In this document: piece after piece, positions 1 to 5,675 of the stretch | Position numbering within the stretch: the first letter of the stretch is position 1 | How the letters are laid out: each line of letters begins with the position of its first letter | Source: Planctomycetaceae bacterium | GTDB lineage: Bacteria; Planctomycetota; Planctomycetia; Planctomycetales; Planctomycetaceae | Direction of reading: 5' to 3' | Length of the DNA: 5,675 bases | NCBI GenBank assembly: GCA_029259875.1 | Contig: JAJDEK010000581.1 | Coordinates: forward strand, 1 to 5,675 | Notes under the pieces: generated by a model | Databases searched by the model: none | The model's input: the letters and a program-made list of their open reading frames with translations, nothing else | Told to the model about the DNA's origin: nothing | Made by a program: the position numbers and the translations under genes

Positions 1-361
1 CCGTCCTGGTGATTAGGGAACGAAAAGTAAATTATAAAGACTTGATGAAGAGACTTAAGTCACTAATCCATAAGACCTTATCAACAAGCTCTTATATGTA
101 GACAATCAATACATTCCCCGTAATTGGAAGTATTCTCCTCAGATACACTATCGTCAATTCTGATGAAGCCCCTTGAGGTTGGATTACTGTTAGACTTAGA
201 GGGAGGGGAATCCTCTTGAATTTTTAATTCACAAATCACATGCGAACACTGGTACTATTGCGAGAAGCTACATTGTTAATAAGATTCAGTTATTAAGAAG
301 CAGAAGGGGCTCTCTGCGTTCGGTTGTGTGACTGCGCTTGGCCTATTACAATCCACCCCGA
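1..361. other. Intergenic stretch with no convincing gene
   Basis: No reading frame of credible length or family resemblance lies here on either strand; stops are frequent in all six frames. The plus frame beginning at base 3 is open for 32 codons from the left edge to a TAG at 99-101 and could be the tail of an upstream gene, but its sequence is not recognisable. A small GC stem (AGAGG 198-202 with CCTCT 212-216) followed by a T-rich stretch to about 225 could be a weak terminator for such a gene. A second AT-only stem (GAATT 218-222, AATTC 226-230) adjoins it. No tRNA or other known RNA fold was recognised. Confidence 0.5.
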
Positions 362-390
362 TTGAAAGACATCCGGCAACTGCATTTAAA
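362..390 (+). promoter_or_regulatory. Candidate sigma-70-type promoter for gap
   Basis: TTGAAA at 362-367 (5 of 6 to TTGACA) is followed after 17 bases by TTTAAA at 385-390 (4 of 6 to TATAAT); TAAACT at 387-392 is an alternative -10. Initiation here would give a leader of roughly 65-70 bases before the gap start. The call rests on motif match and spacing only. Confidence 0.35.
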
Positions 391-450
391 CTATGCGGAA
401 TTGTTTTCCTTCGCGGCTGCCGTCAACAATAAATAAATATTATTTGAAGT

Positions 451-456
451 AAGGAG
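451..456 (+). promoter_or_regulatory. Strong ribosome binding site that fixes the GTG start of gap
   Basis: AAGGAG lies 8 bases upstream of the GTG at 465. It is an almost full anti-16S match at ideal spacing and decides the start, because the protein begins at once with the conserved GAPDH N-terminus ([13 protein letters not shown]). Confidence 0.85.
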
Positions 457-464
457 TTAGTACT

Positions 465-1487
465 GTGGCTGCTGTAAAGGTTGGTATCAATGGTTTTGGG
501 CGCATTGGCCGTATTACATTTAGGGCGCTTGCTGCTCGACCCGAGGAATTCGAAATTGTTGCCATTAACGACTTGGGAGATCCCAAAAAGCTGGCACTAC
601 TTTTAAAATATGATAGTGTCCAAGGACGCTTTCCAGGTACAGTCGACGTTGAAGGAAATACGCTCATCGTCAATGGTAAAAAAGTTCAAGTCTGTGCAGA
701 ACGTGATCCTCGTAAGCTTCCATGGAAAGAACTGGGAGTTGAAGTTGCACTAGAATCAACTGGTTTCTTTACAAATCGAGAATCAGGTGACAAACCAGGT
801 TATGACAGCCACTTAACTGCTGGAGCACGTAAAGTTGTGATTTCTGCTCCTGCCAAAGATGCTCCTGATCTGACAGTAGTATTTGGTGTGAACGACGATC
901 AATTAACTGCTGACCATCTATGCGTTTCTAACGCCAGTTGTACAACAAACTGCCTCGCCCCCATGGCAAAGGTCATTCATGAGAACTTTGGAATTGAGCA
1001 CGGGCTTATGACGACAGTCCATGCTTACACAAACGACCAAAGAGTCTCGGATCAACTTCACGCTGACCCACTTCGGGCTCGTGCTGCTGCTATCAATATT
1101 ATCCCAACAACTACAGGCGCTGCGAAAGCAGTCGGACTTGTGCTCCCAGAGTTGAACGGAAAACTGACGGGCCTAAGTCTTCGAGTCCCTGTCCCTGTTG
1201 GTAGTATCACTGATTTAGTCGTAACCTTGAGCAAAGATGCGACTGCAGACGATGTGAACGCAGTCATGAAAGCTGCATCCGAAGGCCCACTCAAAGGGAT
1301 TCTCGAATATAATACCGATCCCATTGTCTCCAGCGATATCGTTGGTAATCCACACAGCTCTATCTTTGACGCCACTTGGACTACCCAAATTGGTGGAAAT
1401 ATGATCAAAGTATTAAGCTGGTACGACAACGAATACGGCTACTCAAATCGAACGGCTGACATGATCGCTCGTCTAGCTCAACTATAG
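465..1487 (+). CDS. gap: Type I glyceraldehyde-3-phosphate dehydrogenase
   Basis: This cytosolic enzyme reversibly converts glyceraldehyde 3-phosphate, NAD+ and phosphate to 1,3-bisphosphoglycerate in glycolysis and gluconeogenesis. At 340 residues it is full length. The N-terminal Rossmann domain has GFGRIG at 10-15 and Asp36 in 'AINDLGD', the acidic residue that normally favours NAD over NADP. The catalytic Cys159 sits in SNASCTTNC (155-163) and the partner His186 in 'TTVHAYTND'. The C-terminus carries the family signature '[12 protein letters not shown]'. Compared with the Bacillus enzyme as recalled, about five extra residues precede '[10 protein letters not shown]' (near 106-116), and the Leu-Pro pair near the cofactor 2'-OH is Gln197-Leu198. 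The start is GTG behind a strong ribosome binding site. The gene appears monocistronic, with its own candidate promoter and a strong terminator. The function is certain; exact coenzyme preference is inferred. Confidence 0.98.
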   Translation: MAAVKVGINGFGRIGRITFRALAARPEEFEIVAINDLGDPKKLALLLKYDSVQGRFPGTVDVEGNTLIVNGKKVQVCAERDPRKLPWKELGVEVALESTGFFTNRESGDKPGYDSHLTAGARKVVISAPAKDAPDLTVVFGVNDDQLTADHLCVSNASCTTNCLAPMAKVIHENFGIEHGLMTTVHAYTNDQRVSDQLHADPLRARAAAINIIPTTTGAAKAVGLVLPELNGKLTGLSLRVPVPVGSITDLVVTLSKDATADDVNAVMKAASEGPLKGILEYNTDPIVSSDIVGNPHSSIFDATWTTQIGGNMIKVLSWYDNEYGYSNRTADMIARLAQL

Positions 1488-1536
1488 TTAATGCTATGGC
1501 AATAATGCATAGCTTTATGATTTGGAATTAAGAACT

Positions 1537-1568
1537 CAGCCGAGATGAAACGCATCTCGGCTGTTTTT
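1537..1568 (+). terminator. Intrinsic terminator of gap
   Basis: A perfect 11-bp stem (CAGCCGAGATG 1537-1547 with CATCTCGGCTG 1553-1563) encloses the 5-base loop AAACG and is followed directly by TTTTT (1564-1568). It lies 50 bases after the gap stop. The arm is GC-rich and the T-tract is on the plus strand, so it ends the gap transcript and separates gap from rpe. Confidence 0.93.
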
Positions 1569-1651
1569 CCACGTCAGAAAAAGTGGACACTTAGCCACGT
1601 CAAATACTTTCGACTAGACGTTGCTTAACAAGATCGTCAAAATACCACGCT

Positions 1652-1657
1652 TATAAT
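1652..1657 (+). promoter_or_regulatory. Perfect TATAAT -10 box, candidate promoter of the rpe-accD unit
   Basis: TATAAT matches the -10 consensus fully and lies in the only upstream space of rpe, beyond the gap terminator. The best -35 look-alike, TTAACA at 1625-1630 (5 of 6), is 21 bases away, wider than the usual 16-18, so the promoter may be activator dependent or use a poor -35. Initiation near 1664 would give a leader of about 75 bases. Confidence 0.4.
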
Positions 1658-1700
1658 CTGATATCGCTTTTCCAGATACGAAGTATCAAACCCGGCAATG

Positions 1701-1739
1701 ATTCAATGACTTAGAATTGAATACTGTTCCTTAATTCTA
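1701..1739 (+). promoter_or_regulatory. Two mutually exclusive hairpins in the rpe leader
   Basis: ATTCAAT (1701-1707) pairs perfectly with ATTGAAT (1716-1722) around an 8-base loop. TAGAATT (1712-1718) pairs perfectly with AATTCTA (1733-1739), whose last base is the A of the rpe ATG. The two stems share 1716-1718 and cannot both form. Both are AT-rich and individually weak. No Shine-Dalgarno motif is present before rpe, so the fold could affect start-site access. The pairing is seen directly; a regulatory role is inferred. Confidence 0.3.
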
Positions 1740-2443
1740 TGACTAATTCCAATATTCAAAATAAATTGAAATCTCAGTTACCAGTGATTGCCCCTTCAAT
1801 GCTGAAGTGCGATTTCGGCAATCTACAGAGAGAACTTGCACTTTTAGAAACGGCTGAAGCCCAGGTGCTCCATTGGGATGTCATGGATGGGCATTTTGTC
1901 CCCAACCTTTCTTACGGGGCTCTATTGATCGAACGTGTTAGACCTTTGACCAAAATGTTCTTCGACGCTCATTTGATGATCAGCAATCCCGAAAAATATA
2001 TTGATGACTATATCGCTGCCGGCTGTAACTCAATTACGATTCATATCGAGGCAGTTCCAAATCCTCAGGACTTGTTGAAACACCTCAATAAATCTGGTGT
2101 GTTACCAGGACTCGCATTAAACCCAAAAACTCCCATAAAGATGATTGAACCTTTTCTCGAACTTTGTGGGTTAGTCCTTGTAATGAGTGTAGAGCCTGGT
2201 TTTGGAGGCCAGTCATTCATAAACTCAAGTTTACAAAAAGTAAAACAGCTTAAAACGATGATCTCCGAAGACACTCTACTTTCTGTCGATGGGGGAATCG
2301 GAATGGATACAATTGCTGAAACGGCCCGTGCTGGCGCGAATTATTTTGTCGTCGGAAGCGCAATATTCAACCAAAGCGATTATTCAATTGCTGTACGTGA
2401 ACTGGTGCAAAAAGCCAGGAACGAAACAGCTTCCTTTACATAA
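1739..2443 (+). CDS. rpe: Ribulose-phosphate 3-epimerase
   Basis: This soluble TIM-barrel metalloenzyme interconverts D-ribulose 5-phosphate and D-xylulose 5-phosphate in the pentose phosphate pathway. Family motifs run in order: APSMLKCDF (18-26), HWDVMDGHFVPN (45-56), DAHLM (76-80), 'ITIHIEA' (99-105), 'GLALNPKTP' (124-132), 'VMSVEPGFGGQSF' (148-160) and SVDGG (182-186). Metal ligands expected from studied members are His45, Asp47, His78 and Asp184, all present; Asp47 and Asp184 are also the acid/base pair. The 234-residue length is normal, with about ten extra N-terminal residues. The ATG at 1739 is the first start in frame near the conserved region, but no ribosome binding motif precedes it. 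It heads a unit with the next gene 15 bases downstream and then accD. Homologous epimerases such as allulose-6-phosphate epimerase share the fold, but the motifs favour Rpe. Confidence 0.96.
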   Translation: MTNSNIQNKLKSQLPVIAPSMLKCDFGNLQRELALLETAEAQVLHWDVMDGHFVPNLSYGALLIERVRPLTKMFFDAHLMISNPEKYIDDYIAAGCNSITIHIEAVPNPQDLLKHLNKSGVLPGLALNPKTPIKMIEPFLELCGLVLVMSVEPGFGGQSFINSSLQKVKQLKTMISEDTLLSVDGGIGMDTIAETARAGANYFVVGSAIFNQSDYSIAVRELVQKARNETASFT

Positions 2444-2458
2444 TAGAGACTATAAACA

Positions 2459-3139
2459 ATGCCAACTGTGGTACTTATCCGTCCTGGTTGTACTGACTTT
2501 GATCGAGACAAGCGGATTCAAGGAACCTTGGATCTTCCCCTGAATGCAAAAGGAGAAGAGCAAGTTCAAGATCTTGCGTCAAAGATTGAAGATTCTGGTA
2601 TTGAGACCATCATTACCGCTTCTTCCGAACCCGCACTTTCCACTGCAGAACAATTAGGCGAGAACCTCGGCGTCCCCGTAAAAGAGAAAGCAGGGTTACA
2701 AAACCTAAATCAAGGCCTCTGGCAGGGACTCGAGTATGAAGAAGTTCGTCGAAAATATCCTAAGCTTTTCAAACAGTGGGCTGAATCTCCTGAGACCGTG
2801 TGTCCTCCAGAAGGAGAATTGGCATCGGAAGCAGTAAAGCGGGTTCAAAAAACACTCCAGAAGTACTTAAAAAAGAAGCAAAACTTTGCGATCGTCGCTT
2901 CAGAGCCCTTGGCATCAATTATTTCCAATGTCTTACGCAATAATAACGAAGAACAGATCTCATTTGAGCACAATGGTCGATCTTGTCAGGATGAATTGTT
3001 TGAAATTCTTGAATCACCTCCGAAAAAAAGTGATTTAACAAAGGTGAAATCTGACGATCAAACAGAACAAAAGGGTTTGCAACAAGATAACGAGCCTCCA
3101 TTACAAAAAGTGGCGGTTCGAGGAGGCCAAATGAAATGA
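2459..3139 (+). CDS. Histidine-phosphatase-fold protein, catalytically degenerate (probable pseudoenzyme)
   Basis: The first ~160 residues follow the phosphoglycerate-mutase-like/histidine phosphatase plan: '[11 protein letters not shown]' (4-14), '[14 protein letters not shown]' (19-32), 'STAEQLG' (61-67), '[16 protein letters not shown]' (86-101) and 'PPEGE' (116-120). The catalytic residues are missing. The phosphorylated His of the RHG motif is Pro9. The second phosphate-binding Arg aligns with Pro58. The acid Glu of the 'E-x-x-x-G-x-W-x-G' stretch is Asn82. The late His of the 'VSHG' motif aligns with Ser148 in 'IVASEP'. Only Arg8 of the core remains. The open, undisturbed frame argues for a maintained protein rather than decay. 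Residues ~186-226 form a charged, Gln/Lys-rich, probably disordered tail. It starts 15 bases after rpe and overlaps accD by ATGA, so it is likely co-expressed. A non-catalytic binding or regulatory role is inferred; a biochemical function is unknown. Confidence 0.85.
   Translation: MPTVVLIRPGCTDFDRDKRIQGTLDLPLNAKGEEQVQDLASKIEDSGIETIITASSEPALSTAEQLGENLGVPVKEKAGLQNLNQGLWQGLEYEEVRRKYPKLFKQWAESPETVCPPEGELASEAVKRVQKTLQKYLKKKQNFAIVASEPLASIISNVLRNNNEEQISFEHNGRSCQDELFEILESPPKKSDLTKVKSDDQTEQKGLQQDNEPPLQKVAVRGGQMK
3121..3126 (+). promoter_or_regulatory. Consensus ribosome binding site for accD inside the upstream gene
   Basis: AGGAGG lies 9 bases before the accD ATG at 3136, within the last codons of the phosphatase-like gene. 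An ATG at 3131 is closer but is that gene's own penultimate codon frame, reading ATG AAA TGA. The arrangement favours 3136 as the start and permits both coupled and independent initiation of accD. Confidence 0.8.
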
Positions 3140-3990
3140 GTTCTACGCCAAAGTCTAATGTTGATTCATGGTTAAGTCATTCTTCCCGCCCGAAGCGAGG
3201 TGTTCCAGAAGGCTTATGGTTACGCTGTACTTCATGTAATGCAACAGTCTTCAGAAAGCAGGTCGAACAAGGATTAGGGCTTTGCCCTGAATGCGATCAC
3301 CATTTTTACATTTCTGCTTTTACCCGTATTCAACAACTACTTGACCCGGATAGTTTTGAAGAATGGTTTGCAGACTTAACTGCAGGCGACCCATTAGAAT
3401 TTGCAGATAAGAATAAAACGTACAAAGATCGCCTTGTAATTGAACAAAAGAAAACAGGAATGAAAGACGCCTGCGTCGTAGGACGTGGATATATGCGAGG
3501 CCGACCTCTTGTTCTCGGTATTACAGATTCCTCTTTCATTATGGGCAGTATGGGTTCTGTTGTAGGAGAAAAACTGACCCGAGCTATCGAAAAAGCTACT
3601 GAACTGGGACTTCCTCTGATTATTATCAGTGGCTCTGGAGGAGGAGCACGTATGCATGAGGGAATTTTCTCCTTAATGCAAATGGGGAAAGTCTCAGCGG
3701 CATTGGGACGATTCCATGAAAAAGGAGGTTTGTTTATCTCTGTTTTAACAGACCCGACAATGGGAGGCGTCGCAGCCAGTTTTGCTTCGCTCGGAGATAT
3801 TATTGTCGCCGAGCCAAAAGCTCTAGTAGGCTTTGCTGGTCCCCGTGTTGTACGCGCTACAGTAAAAATGACACTCCCCGAAGGTTTTCAAACTAGTGAA
3901 TTTCTTCTCGAACATGGTTTTGTTGATCGCATTATCTCCAGACCCAGACTTCGGTCTGAATTAGCGCGTCTCATCGACTATTGCGTATGA
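3136..3990 (+). CDS. accD: Acetyl-CoA carboxylase carboxyltransferase subunit beta
   Basis: AccD pairs with AccA (not in this window) to form the carboxyltransferase that moves the carboxyl group from carboxybiotin to acetyl-CoA, giving malonyl-CoA for fatty acid synthesis in the cytoplasm. The N-terminal zinc ribbon is intact: Cys31, Cys34, Cys50 and Cys53 (C-x2-C-x15-C-x2-C). The crotonase-like carboxyltransferase core follows, with '[12 protein letters not shown]' (165-176), '[16 protein letters not shown]' (206-221), AGPRVV (234-239) and '[18 protein letters not shown]' near the end. At 284 residues it is in the family range, slightly shorter than the E. coli protein. The ATG at 3136 overlaps the stop of the preceding gene (ATGA) and has a consensus ribosome binding site. 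It is the last gene of the rpe-led unit. The zinc ribbon distinguishes it from propionyl-CoA and other biotin-dependent carboxyltransferases. Confidence 0.97.
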   Translation: MSSTPKSNVDSWLSHSSRPKRGVPEGLWLRCTSCNATVFRKQVEQGLGLCPECDHHFYISAFTRIQQLLDPDSFEEWFADLTAGDPLEFADKNKTYKDRLVIEQKKTGMKDACVVGRGYMRGRPLVLGITDSSFIMGSMGSVVGEKLTRAIEKATELGLPLIIISGSGGGARMHEGIFSLMQMGKVSAALGRFHEKGGLFISVLTDPTMGGVAASFASLGDIIVAEPKALVGFAGPRVVRATVKMTLPEGFQTSEFLLEHGFVDRIISRPRLRSELARLIDYCV

Positions 3991-4032
3991 TTCTGATTTG
4001 GACTGGGGGAATCCACTTTATTTTGAAAAAAC

Positions 4033-4086
4033 GCTCTAAGCTACCACCAATCGGGTGAAGCTTCACGTTTAGAATCTAGAGCTTTT
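4033..4086 (+). terminator. Possible weak terminator or structured end of the accD transcript
   Basis: GCTCT (4033-4037) can pair with AGAGC (4078-4082), followed by TTTT (4083-4086). Inside, AAGCT (4038-4042) pairs with AGCTT (4059-4063) and CACC (4045-4048) with GGTG (4054-4057). The structure is branched and the T-tract short, so termination is uncertain. A perfect 12-base palindrome, GTGAAGCTTCAC (4055-4066), is embedded in it. Confidence 0.3.
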
Positions 4087-4098
4087 AGCTGTACCGCT

Positions 4099-4127
4099 TT
4101 GCGTCTGCGCACAAAGGCAATTATACT
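4099..4127 (+). promoter_or_regulatory. Candidate promoter for the kinase gene
   Basis: TTGCGT (4099-4104) and TATACT (4122-4127) are separated by exactly 17 bases; the -10 matches 5 of 6, the -35 only 3 of 6. A second TATACT at 4175-4180 lacks a suitably spaced -35 and falls inside a hairpin. Initiation from the first would leave a leader of about 75 bases before the ATG at 4210. Confidence 0.33.
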
Positions 4128-4162
4128 ATCTGTGTTGGGCTGATTGATTTTCTTCTGAGCTT

Positions 4163-4187
4163 TGGATTCAGTTTTATACTGAATTCA
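4163..4187 (+). repeat. Inverted repeat just upstream of the kinase start
   Basis: TGGATTCAGT (4163-4172) pairs with ACTGAATTCA (4178-4187) over 10 positions with one G-T wobble, around the loop TTTAT. There is no following T-tract on the plus strand, so it is not a standard terminator. It sits 22 bases before the ATG at 4210 and could be a leader hairpin or an operator. Confidence 0.5.
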
Positions 4188-4209
4188 CTCTTTGCTTTCT
4201 GGTGGATGC

Positions 4210-5412
4210 ATGAATTTTCTAAATCGCTTCTTTTCAAAAGAGCCCAAAACACCTCGCGTAAATATCAAACAACGCTTCGAATTAATTGGACGTGTTGGTC
4301 AAGGAAGTATGTCCAAAGTATGGCGGGCTAGGGACTCGCAGTCTGGGAGGGTTGTGGCCCTCAAAGTATTACATAAGGAAAAAACTTTAGAACTTGAATC
4401 CCGTTTCATCGGTTTGAATAAACCGAAAGAAGGTGAAATTGCAGTTCAACTGAATCATCCTCATATCGTCAAAACCTTTGAGCACGGCCTCACTACCGAT
4501 AATGAACAATTTTTGGTCATGGAATTCATCGAAGGCTACAGCCTTAGTTTTTTGGTAGAAGCTCAAAATGAGGATATGCGAACGAATTGCCTGAAATATA
4601 TGATTCAGCTGGGAGAATCGATCAAATATTTCCATGCAGAAAATTGGATTCACAGGGATATCTGCCCAAGAAATATTCTCGTGAACAATGACCATGAATT
4701 GAAGTTAATTGACTTTGGGTTGGTCGTTCCCAATACCGCTCCCTTTCTTCAACCTGGAAATCGCACAGGAACTGCCGCTTACATGGCCCCGGAACTCATC
4801 AAACGGCAGAAGACAAGCCAAAAAATTGATATTTTCTCATATTCAGTGACATGCTACGAAATGCTTTCTAAAAGATTACCTTGGGAAGCAGCAGAAACTC
4901 TAGATGCAGTCTTGCAACATATCAATACACCACCTGAAAATATTCAACAGCTCCTGCCAGATCTCACTCCTCAAGTGGCAGATGCGATTATGAAAGGTTT
5001 AGAACTCTATCCACAAGACCGCTGGCAAACTATTGAAGATATGTTAGAACCTCTGAAAGCAGCATTTAGGGTACATCAAAAACTTGTAGAAACGAAGACT
5101 ACTCCTATTGTTGATTCATCAGATCAATCTGATATTTCTACTTCAAACGTTTCTTCTAATCCCAAAAGAAAAAGAAGTACTTCTGACAAAACAAGCCGCA
5201 GAGCAAAGCAGCTACGTAAAACTAAAAAAGCAAATAAAAAACCTGATTCTTTTGATTTGCATCAGGATCAAGCCCCCCAAGAAGTAGAATCGACGATAAA
5301 TTCAGATCGAGAAGAAAAACAATCTGAGGATCCTCCTGTAAAAGCAAATCGTCAGCCAAAGAAAAAAAAATCTTCAAAACATATTCCTAAGAATCCTGAC
5401 GAGACCCTCTGA
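4210..5412 (+). CDS. Ser/Thr-type protein kinase with atypical catalytic loop and basic soluble tail
   Basis: An ATP-dependent Hanks-type kinase domain spans about residues 23-286 of 400. Visible elements are the glycine loop GRVGQGSMSKVW (27-38, third Gly replaced by Ser35), the VALK lysine (Lys52), an alpha-C glutamate candidate (Glu76), HRDICPRN (148-155), DFG (168-170), 'GTAAYMAPE' (187-195), 'DIFSYSVTCYE' (207-217) and 'DRW' (270-272). The catalytic Asp150, Asn155 and Asp168 are kept, but the lysine usual in HRDxKxxN is Cys152, while Arg154 falls where tyrosine kinases have Arg in HRDLAARN. Residues 287-400 are a hydrophilic, Lys/Ser-rich tail without a membrane segment, so the protein is probably cytoplasmic, unlike PknB-type receptors. 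ATG 4210 is preferred over an in-frame TTG at 4192, since GGTGGA (4201-4206) precedes it. Substrates are unknown; neighbours give no direct clue. Confidence 0.93.
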   Translation: MNFLNRFFSKEPKTPRVNIKQRFELIGRVGQGSMSKVWRARDSQSGRVVALKVLHKEKTLELESRFIGLNKPKEGEIAVQLNHPHIVKTFEHGLTTDNEQFLVMEFIEGYSLSFLVEAQNEDMRTNCLKYMIQLGESIKYFHAENWIHRDICPRNILVNNDHELKLIDFGLVVPNTAPFLQPGNRTGTAAYMAPELIKRQKTSQKIDIFSYSVTCYEMLSKRLPWEAAETLDAVLQHINTPPENIQQLLPDLTPQVADAIMKGLELYPQDRWQTIEDMLEPLKAAFRVHQKLVETKTTPIVDSSDQSDISTSNVSSNPKRKRSTSDKTSRRAKQLRKTKKANKKPDSFDLHQDQAPQEVESTINSDREEKQSEDPPVKANRQPKKKKSSKHIPKNPDETL

Positions 5413-5492
5413 AATCATTTCATCTAATGTTGATAAACTCACGATGATATAGATTAAGTGTTTGTTTCATATTTCGCCAATTGATCAAGTTC

Positions 5493-5675
5493 ATGCCCCT
5501 TTCTCCCAGCTCGAATCAATCTCAGCATTTGTCGTCACTCAATACAGCCCAGCGTGAAGCCGCCACAACACTATCAGGCCCGCTTCTCGTTTTGGCGGGA
5601 GCGGGTACTGGCAAAACAAGAGTGATTACCTATCGTATGGTAGAACTCATCCGAAATGGTATTTCGCCGGATAAA
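5493..5675 (+). CDS. UvrD/PcrA/Rep-type superfamily 1 DNA helicase, N-terminus only
   Basis: Sixty-one codons are visible before the right edge cuts the gene. They show the start of domain 1A of a 3'-5' SF1 helicase: a Q-motif-like '[20 protein letters not shown]' (16-35) and the Walker A/motif I AGAGTGKT (35-42), in which Lys41 and Thr42 would contact ATP and magnesium, then '[15 protein letters not shown]' (43-57). Relatives unwind DNA in nucleotide excision and mismatch repair or displace bound proteins. The fragment cannot separate UvrD, PcrA and Rep, nor exclude a longer AddA-like nuclease-helicase, so no symbol is given. The start is ATG 5493; TTG 5481 is an in-frame alternative, with a stop at 5445-5447 further upstream. 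No ribosome binding motif is evident. The 80-base gap after the kinase shows no clear terminator, so read-through is possible; TTGATA at 5430-5435 resembles a -35 without a convincing -10. Confidence 0.9.
   Translation, partial: MPLSPSSNQSQHLSSLNTAQREAATTLSGPLLVLAGAGTGKTRVITYRMVELIRNGISPDK

Noticed and set aside
1..10. CCGTCCTGGT at 1-10 recurs at 2480-2489
   Set aside because: A ten-base match without flanking similarity is expected by chance, and the second copy is inside a conserved coding motif.
3..101. Open plus-strand frame of 32 codons at the left edge ending in TAG
   Set aside because: It could be the end of an upstream gene, but it is short, unrecognisable and compatible with chance in AT-rich DNA.
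440..673. Minus-strand ORF of 77 codons over the gap start
   Set aside because: It is antisense to clearly coding GAPDH sequence and shows no domain; a shadow frame. The same applies to the minus ORFs within gap, rpe, accD and the kinase gene.
1569..1602. Direct repeat CCACGTCA (1569-1576 and 1595-1602) with AAGTGGACACTT between, resembling an insertion-sequence end
   Set aside because: The repeat is only 8 bases, no transposase remnant or matching inverted end is present, and the gap terminator lies intact beside it.
2289..2543. Plus-strand ORF of 84 codons across the rpe end and phosphatase-like start
   Set aside because: It lies out of frame over two genes with strong family motifs and has no recognisable content.
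3987..4058. 23-codon ORF (begins MILIWTGG) overlapping the accD stop by ATGA
   Set aside because: No ribosome binding motif or family resemblance; it runs into the stem region after accD. Conservation data would be needed.

Overview
The window reads as chromosomal backbone DNA from a bacterium, most likely a moderately AT-rich member of the Planctomycetes. This placement is inferred from the look of the proteins, not from a search: a GAPDH with a short insertion before its '[17 protein letters not shown]' stretch, a soluble Ser/Thr-type kinase with an HRDICPRN catalytic loop, and a phosphatase-like gene between rpe and accD. Every gene lies on the plus strand. No mobile element, CRISPR array, tRNA or rRNA was seen.

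Layout. Positions 1-464 hold no convincing gene; the last ~100 bases carry a plausible promoter and a strong ribosome binding site for gap. gap (465-1487, GTG start) encodes phosphorylating glyceraldehyde-3-phosphate dehydrogenase and ends at a textbook intrinsic terminator (1537-1568). A promoter-like region with a perfect TATAAT (1652-1657) and a leader able to fold in two exclusive ways precede a compact three-gene unit: rpe (1739-2443), a histidine-phosphatase-fold gene (2459-3139) and accD (3136-3990). The last two overlap by ATGA. A 219-base gap with inverted repeats and a candidate promoter separates accD from a Ser/Thr-type protein kinase gene (4210-5412). After 80 bases, the first 61 codons of a UvrD/PcrA/Rep-type DNA helicase run off the right edge.

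Function. GAPDH serves glycolysis/gluconeogenesis, Rpe the pentose phosphate pathway, and AccD the carboxyltransferase step that commits acetyl-CoA to fatty acid synthesis. The gene between rpe and accD keeps the phosphoglycerate-mutase-like scaffold but has lost the catalytic histidines, the second phosphate-binding arginine and the acid glutamate, so it is probably a pseudoenzyme. It is translationally linked to accD. The kinase lacks the usual lysine of the catalytic loop and carries a long, Lys-rich, soluble tail instead of a membrane anchor.

The window does not show an obviously new multi-gene system. The observations most worth following are the degenerate phosphatase coupled to accD and the atypical kinase.
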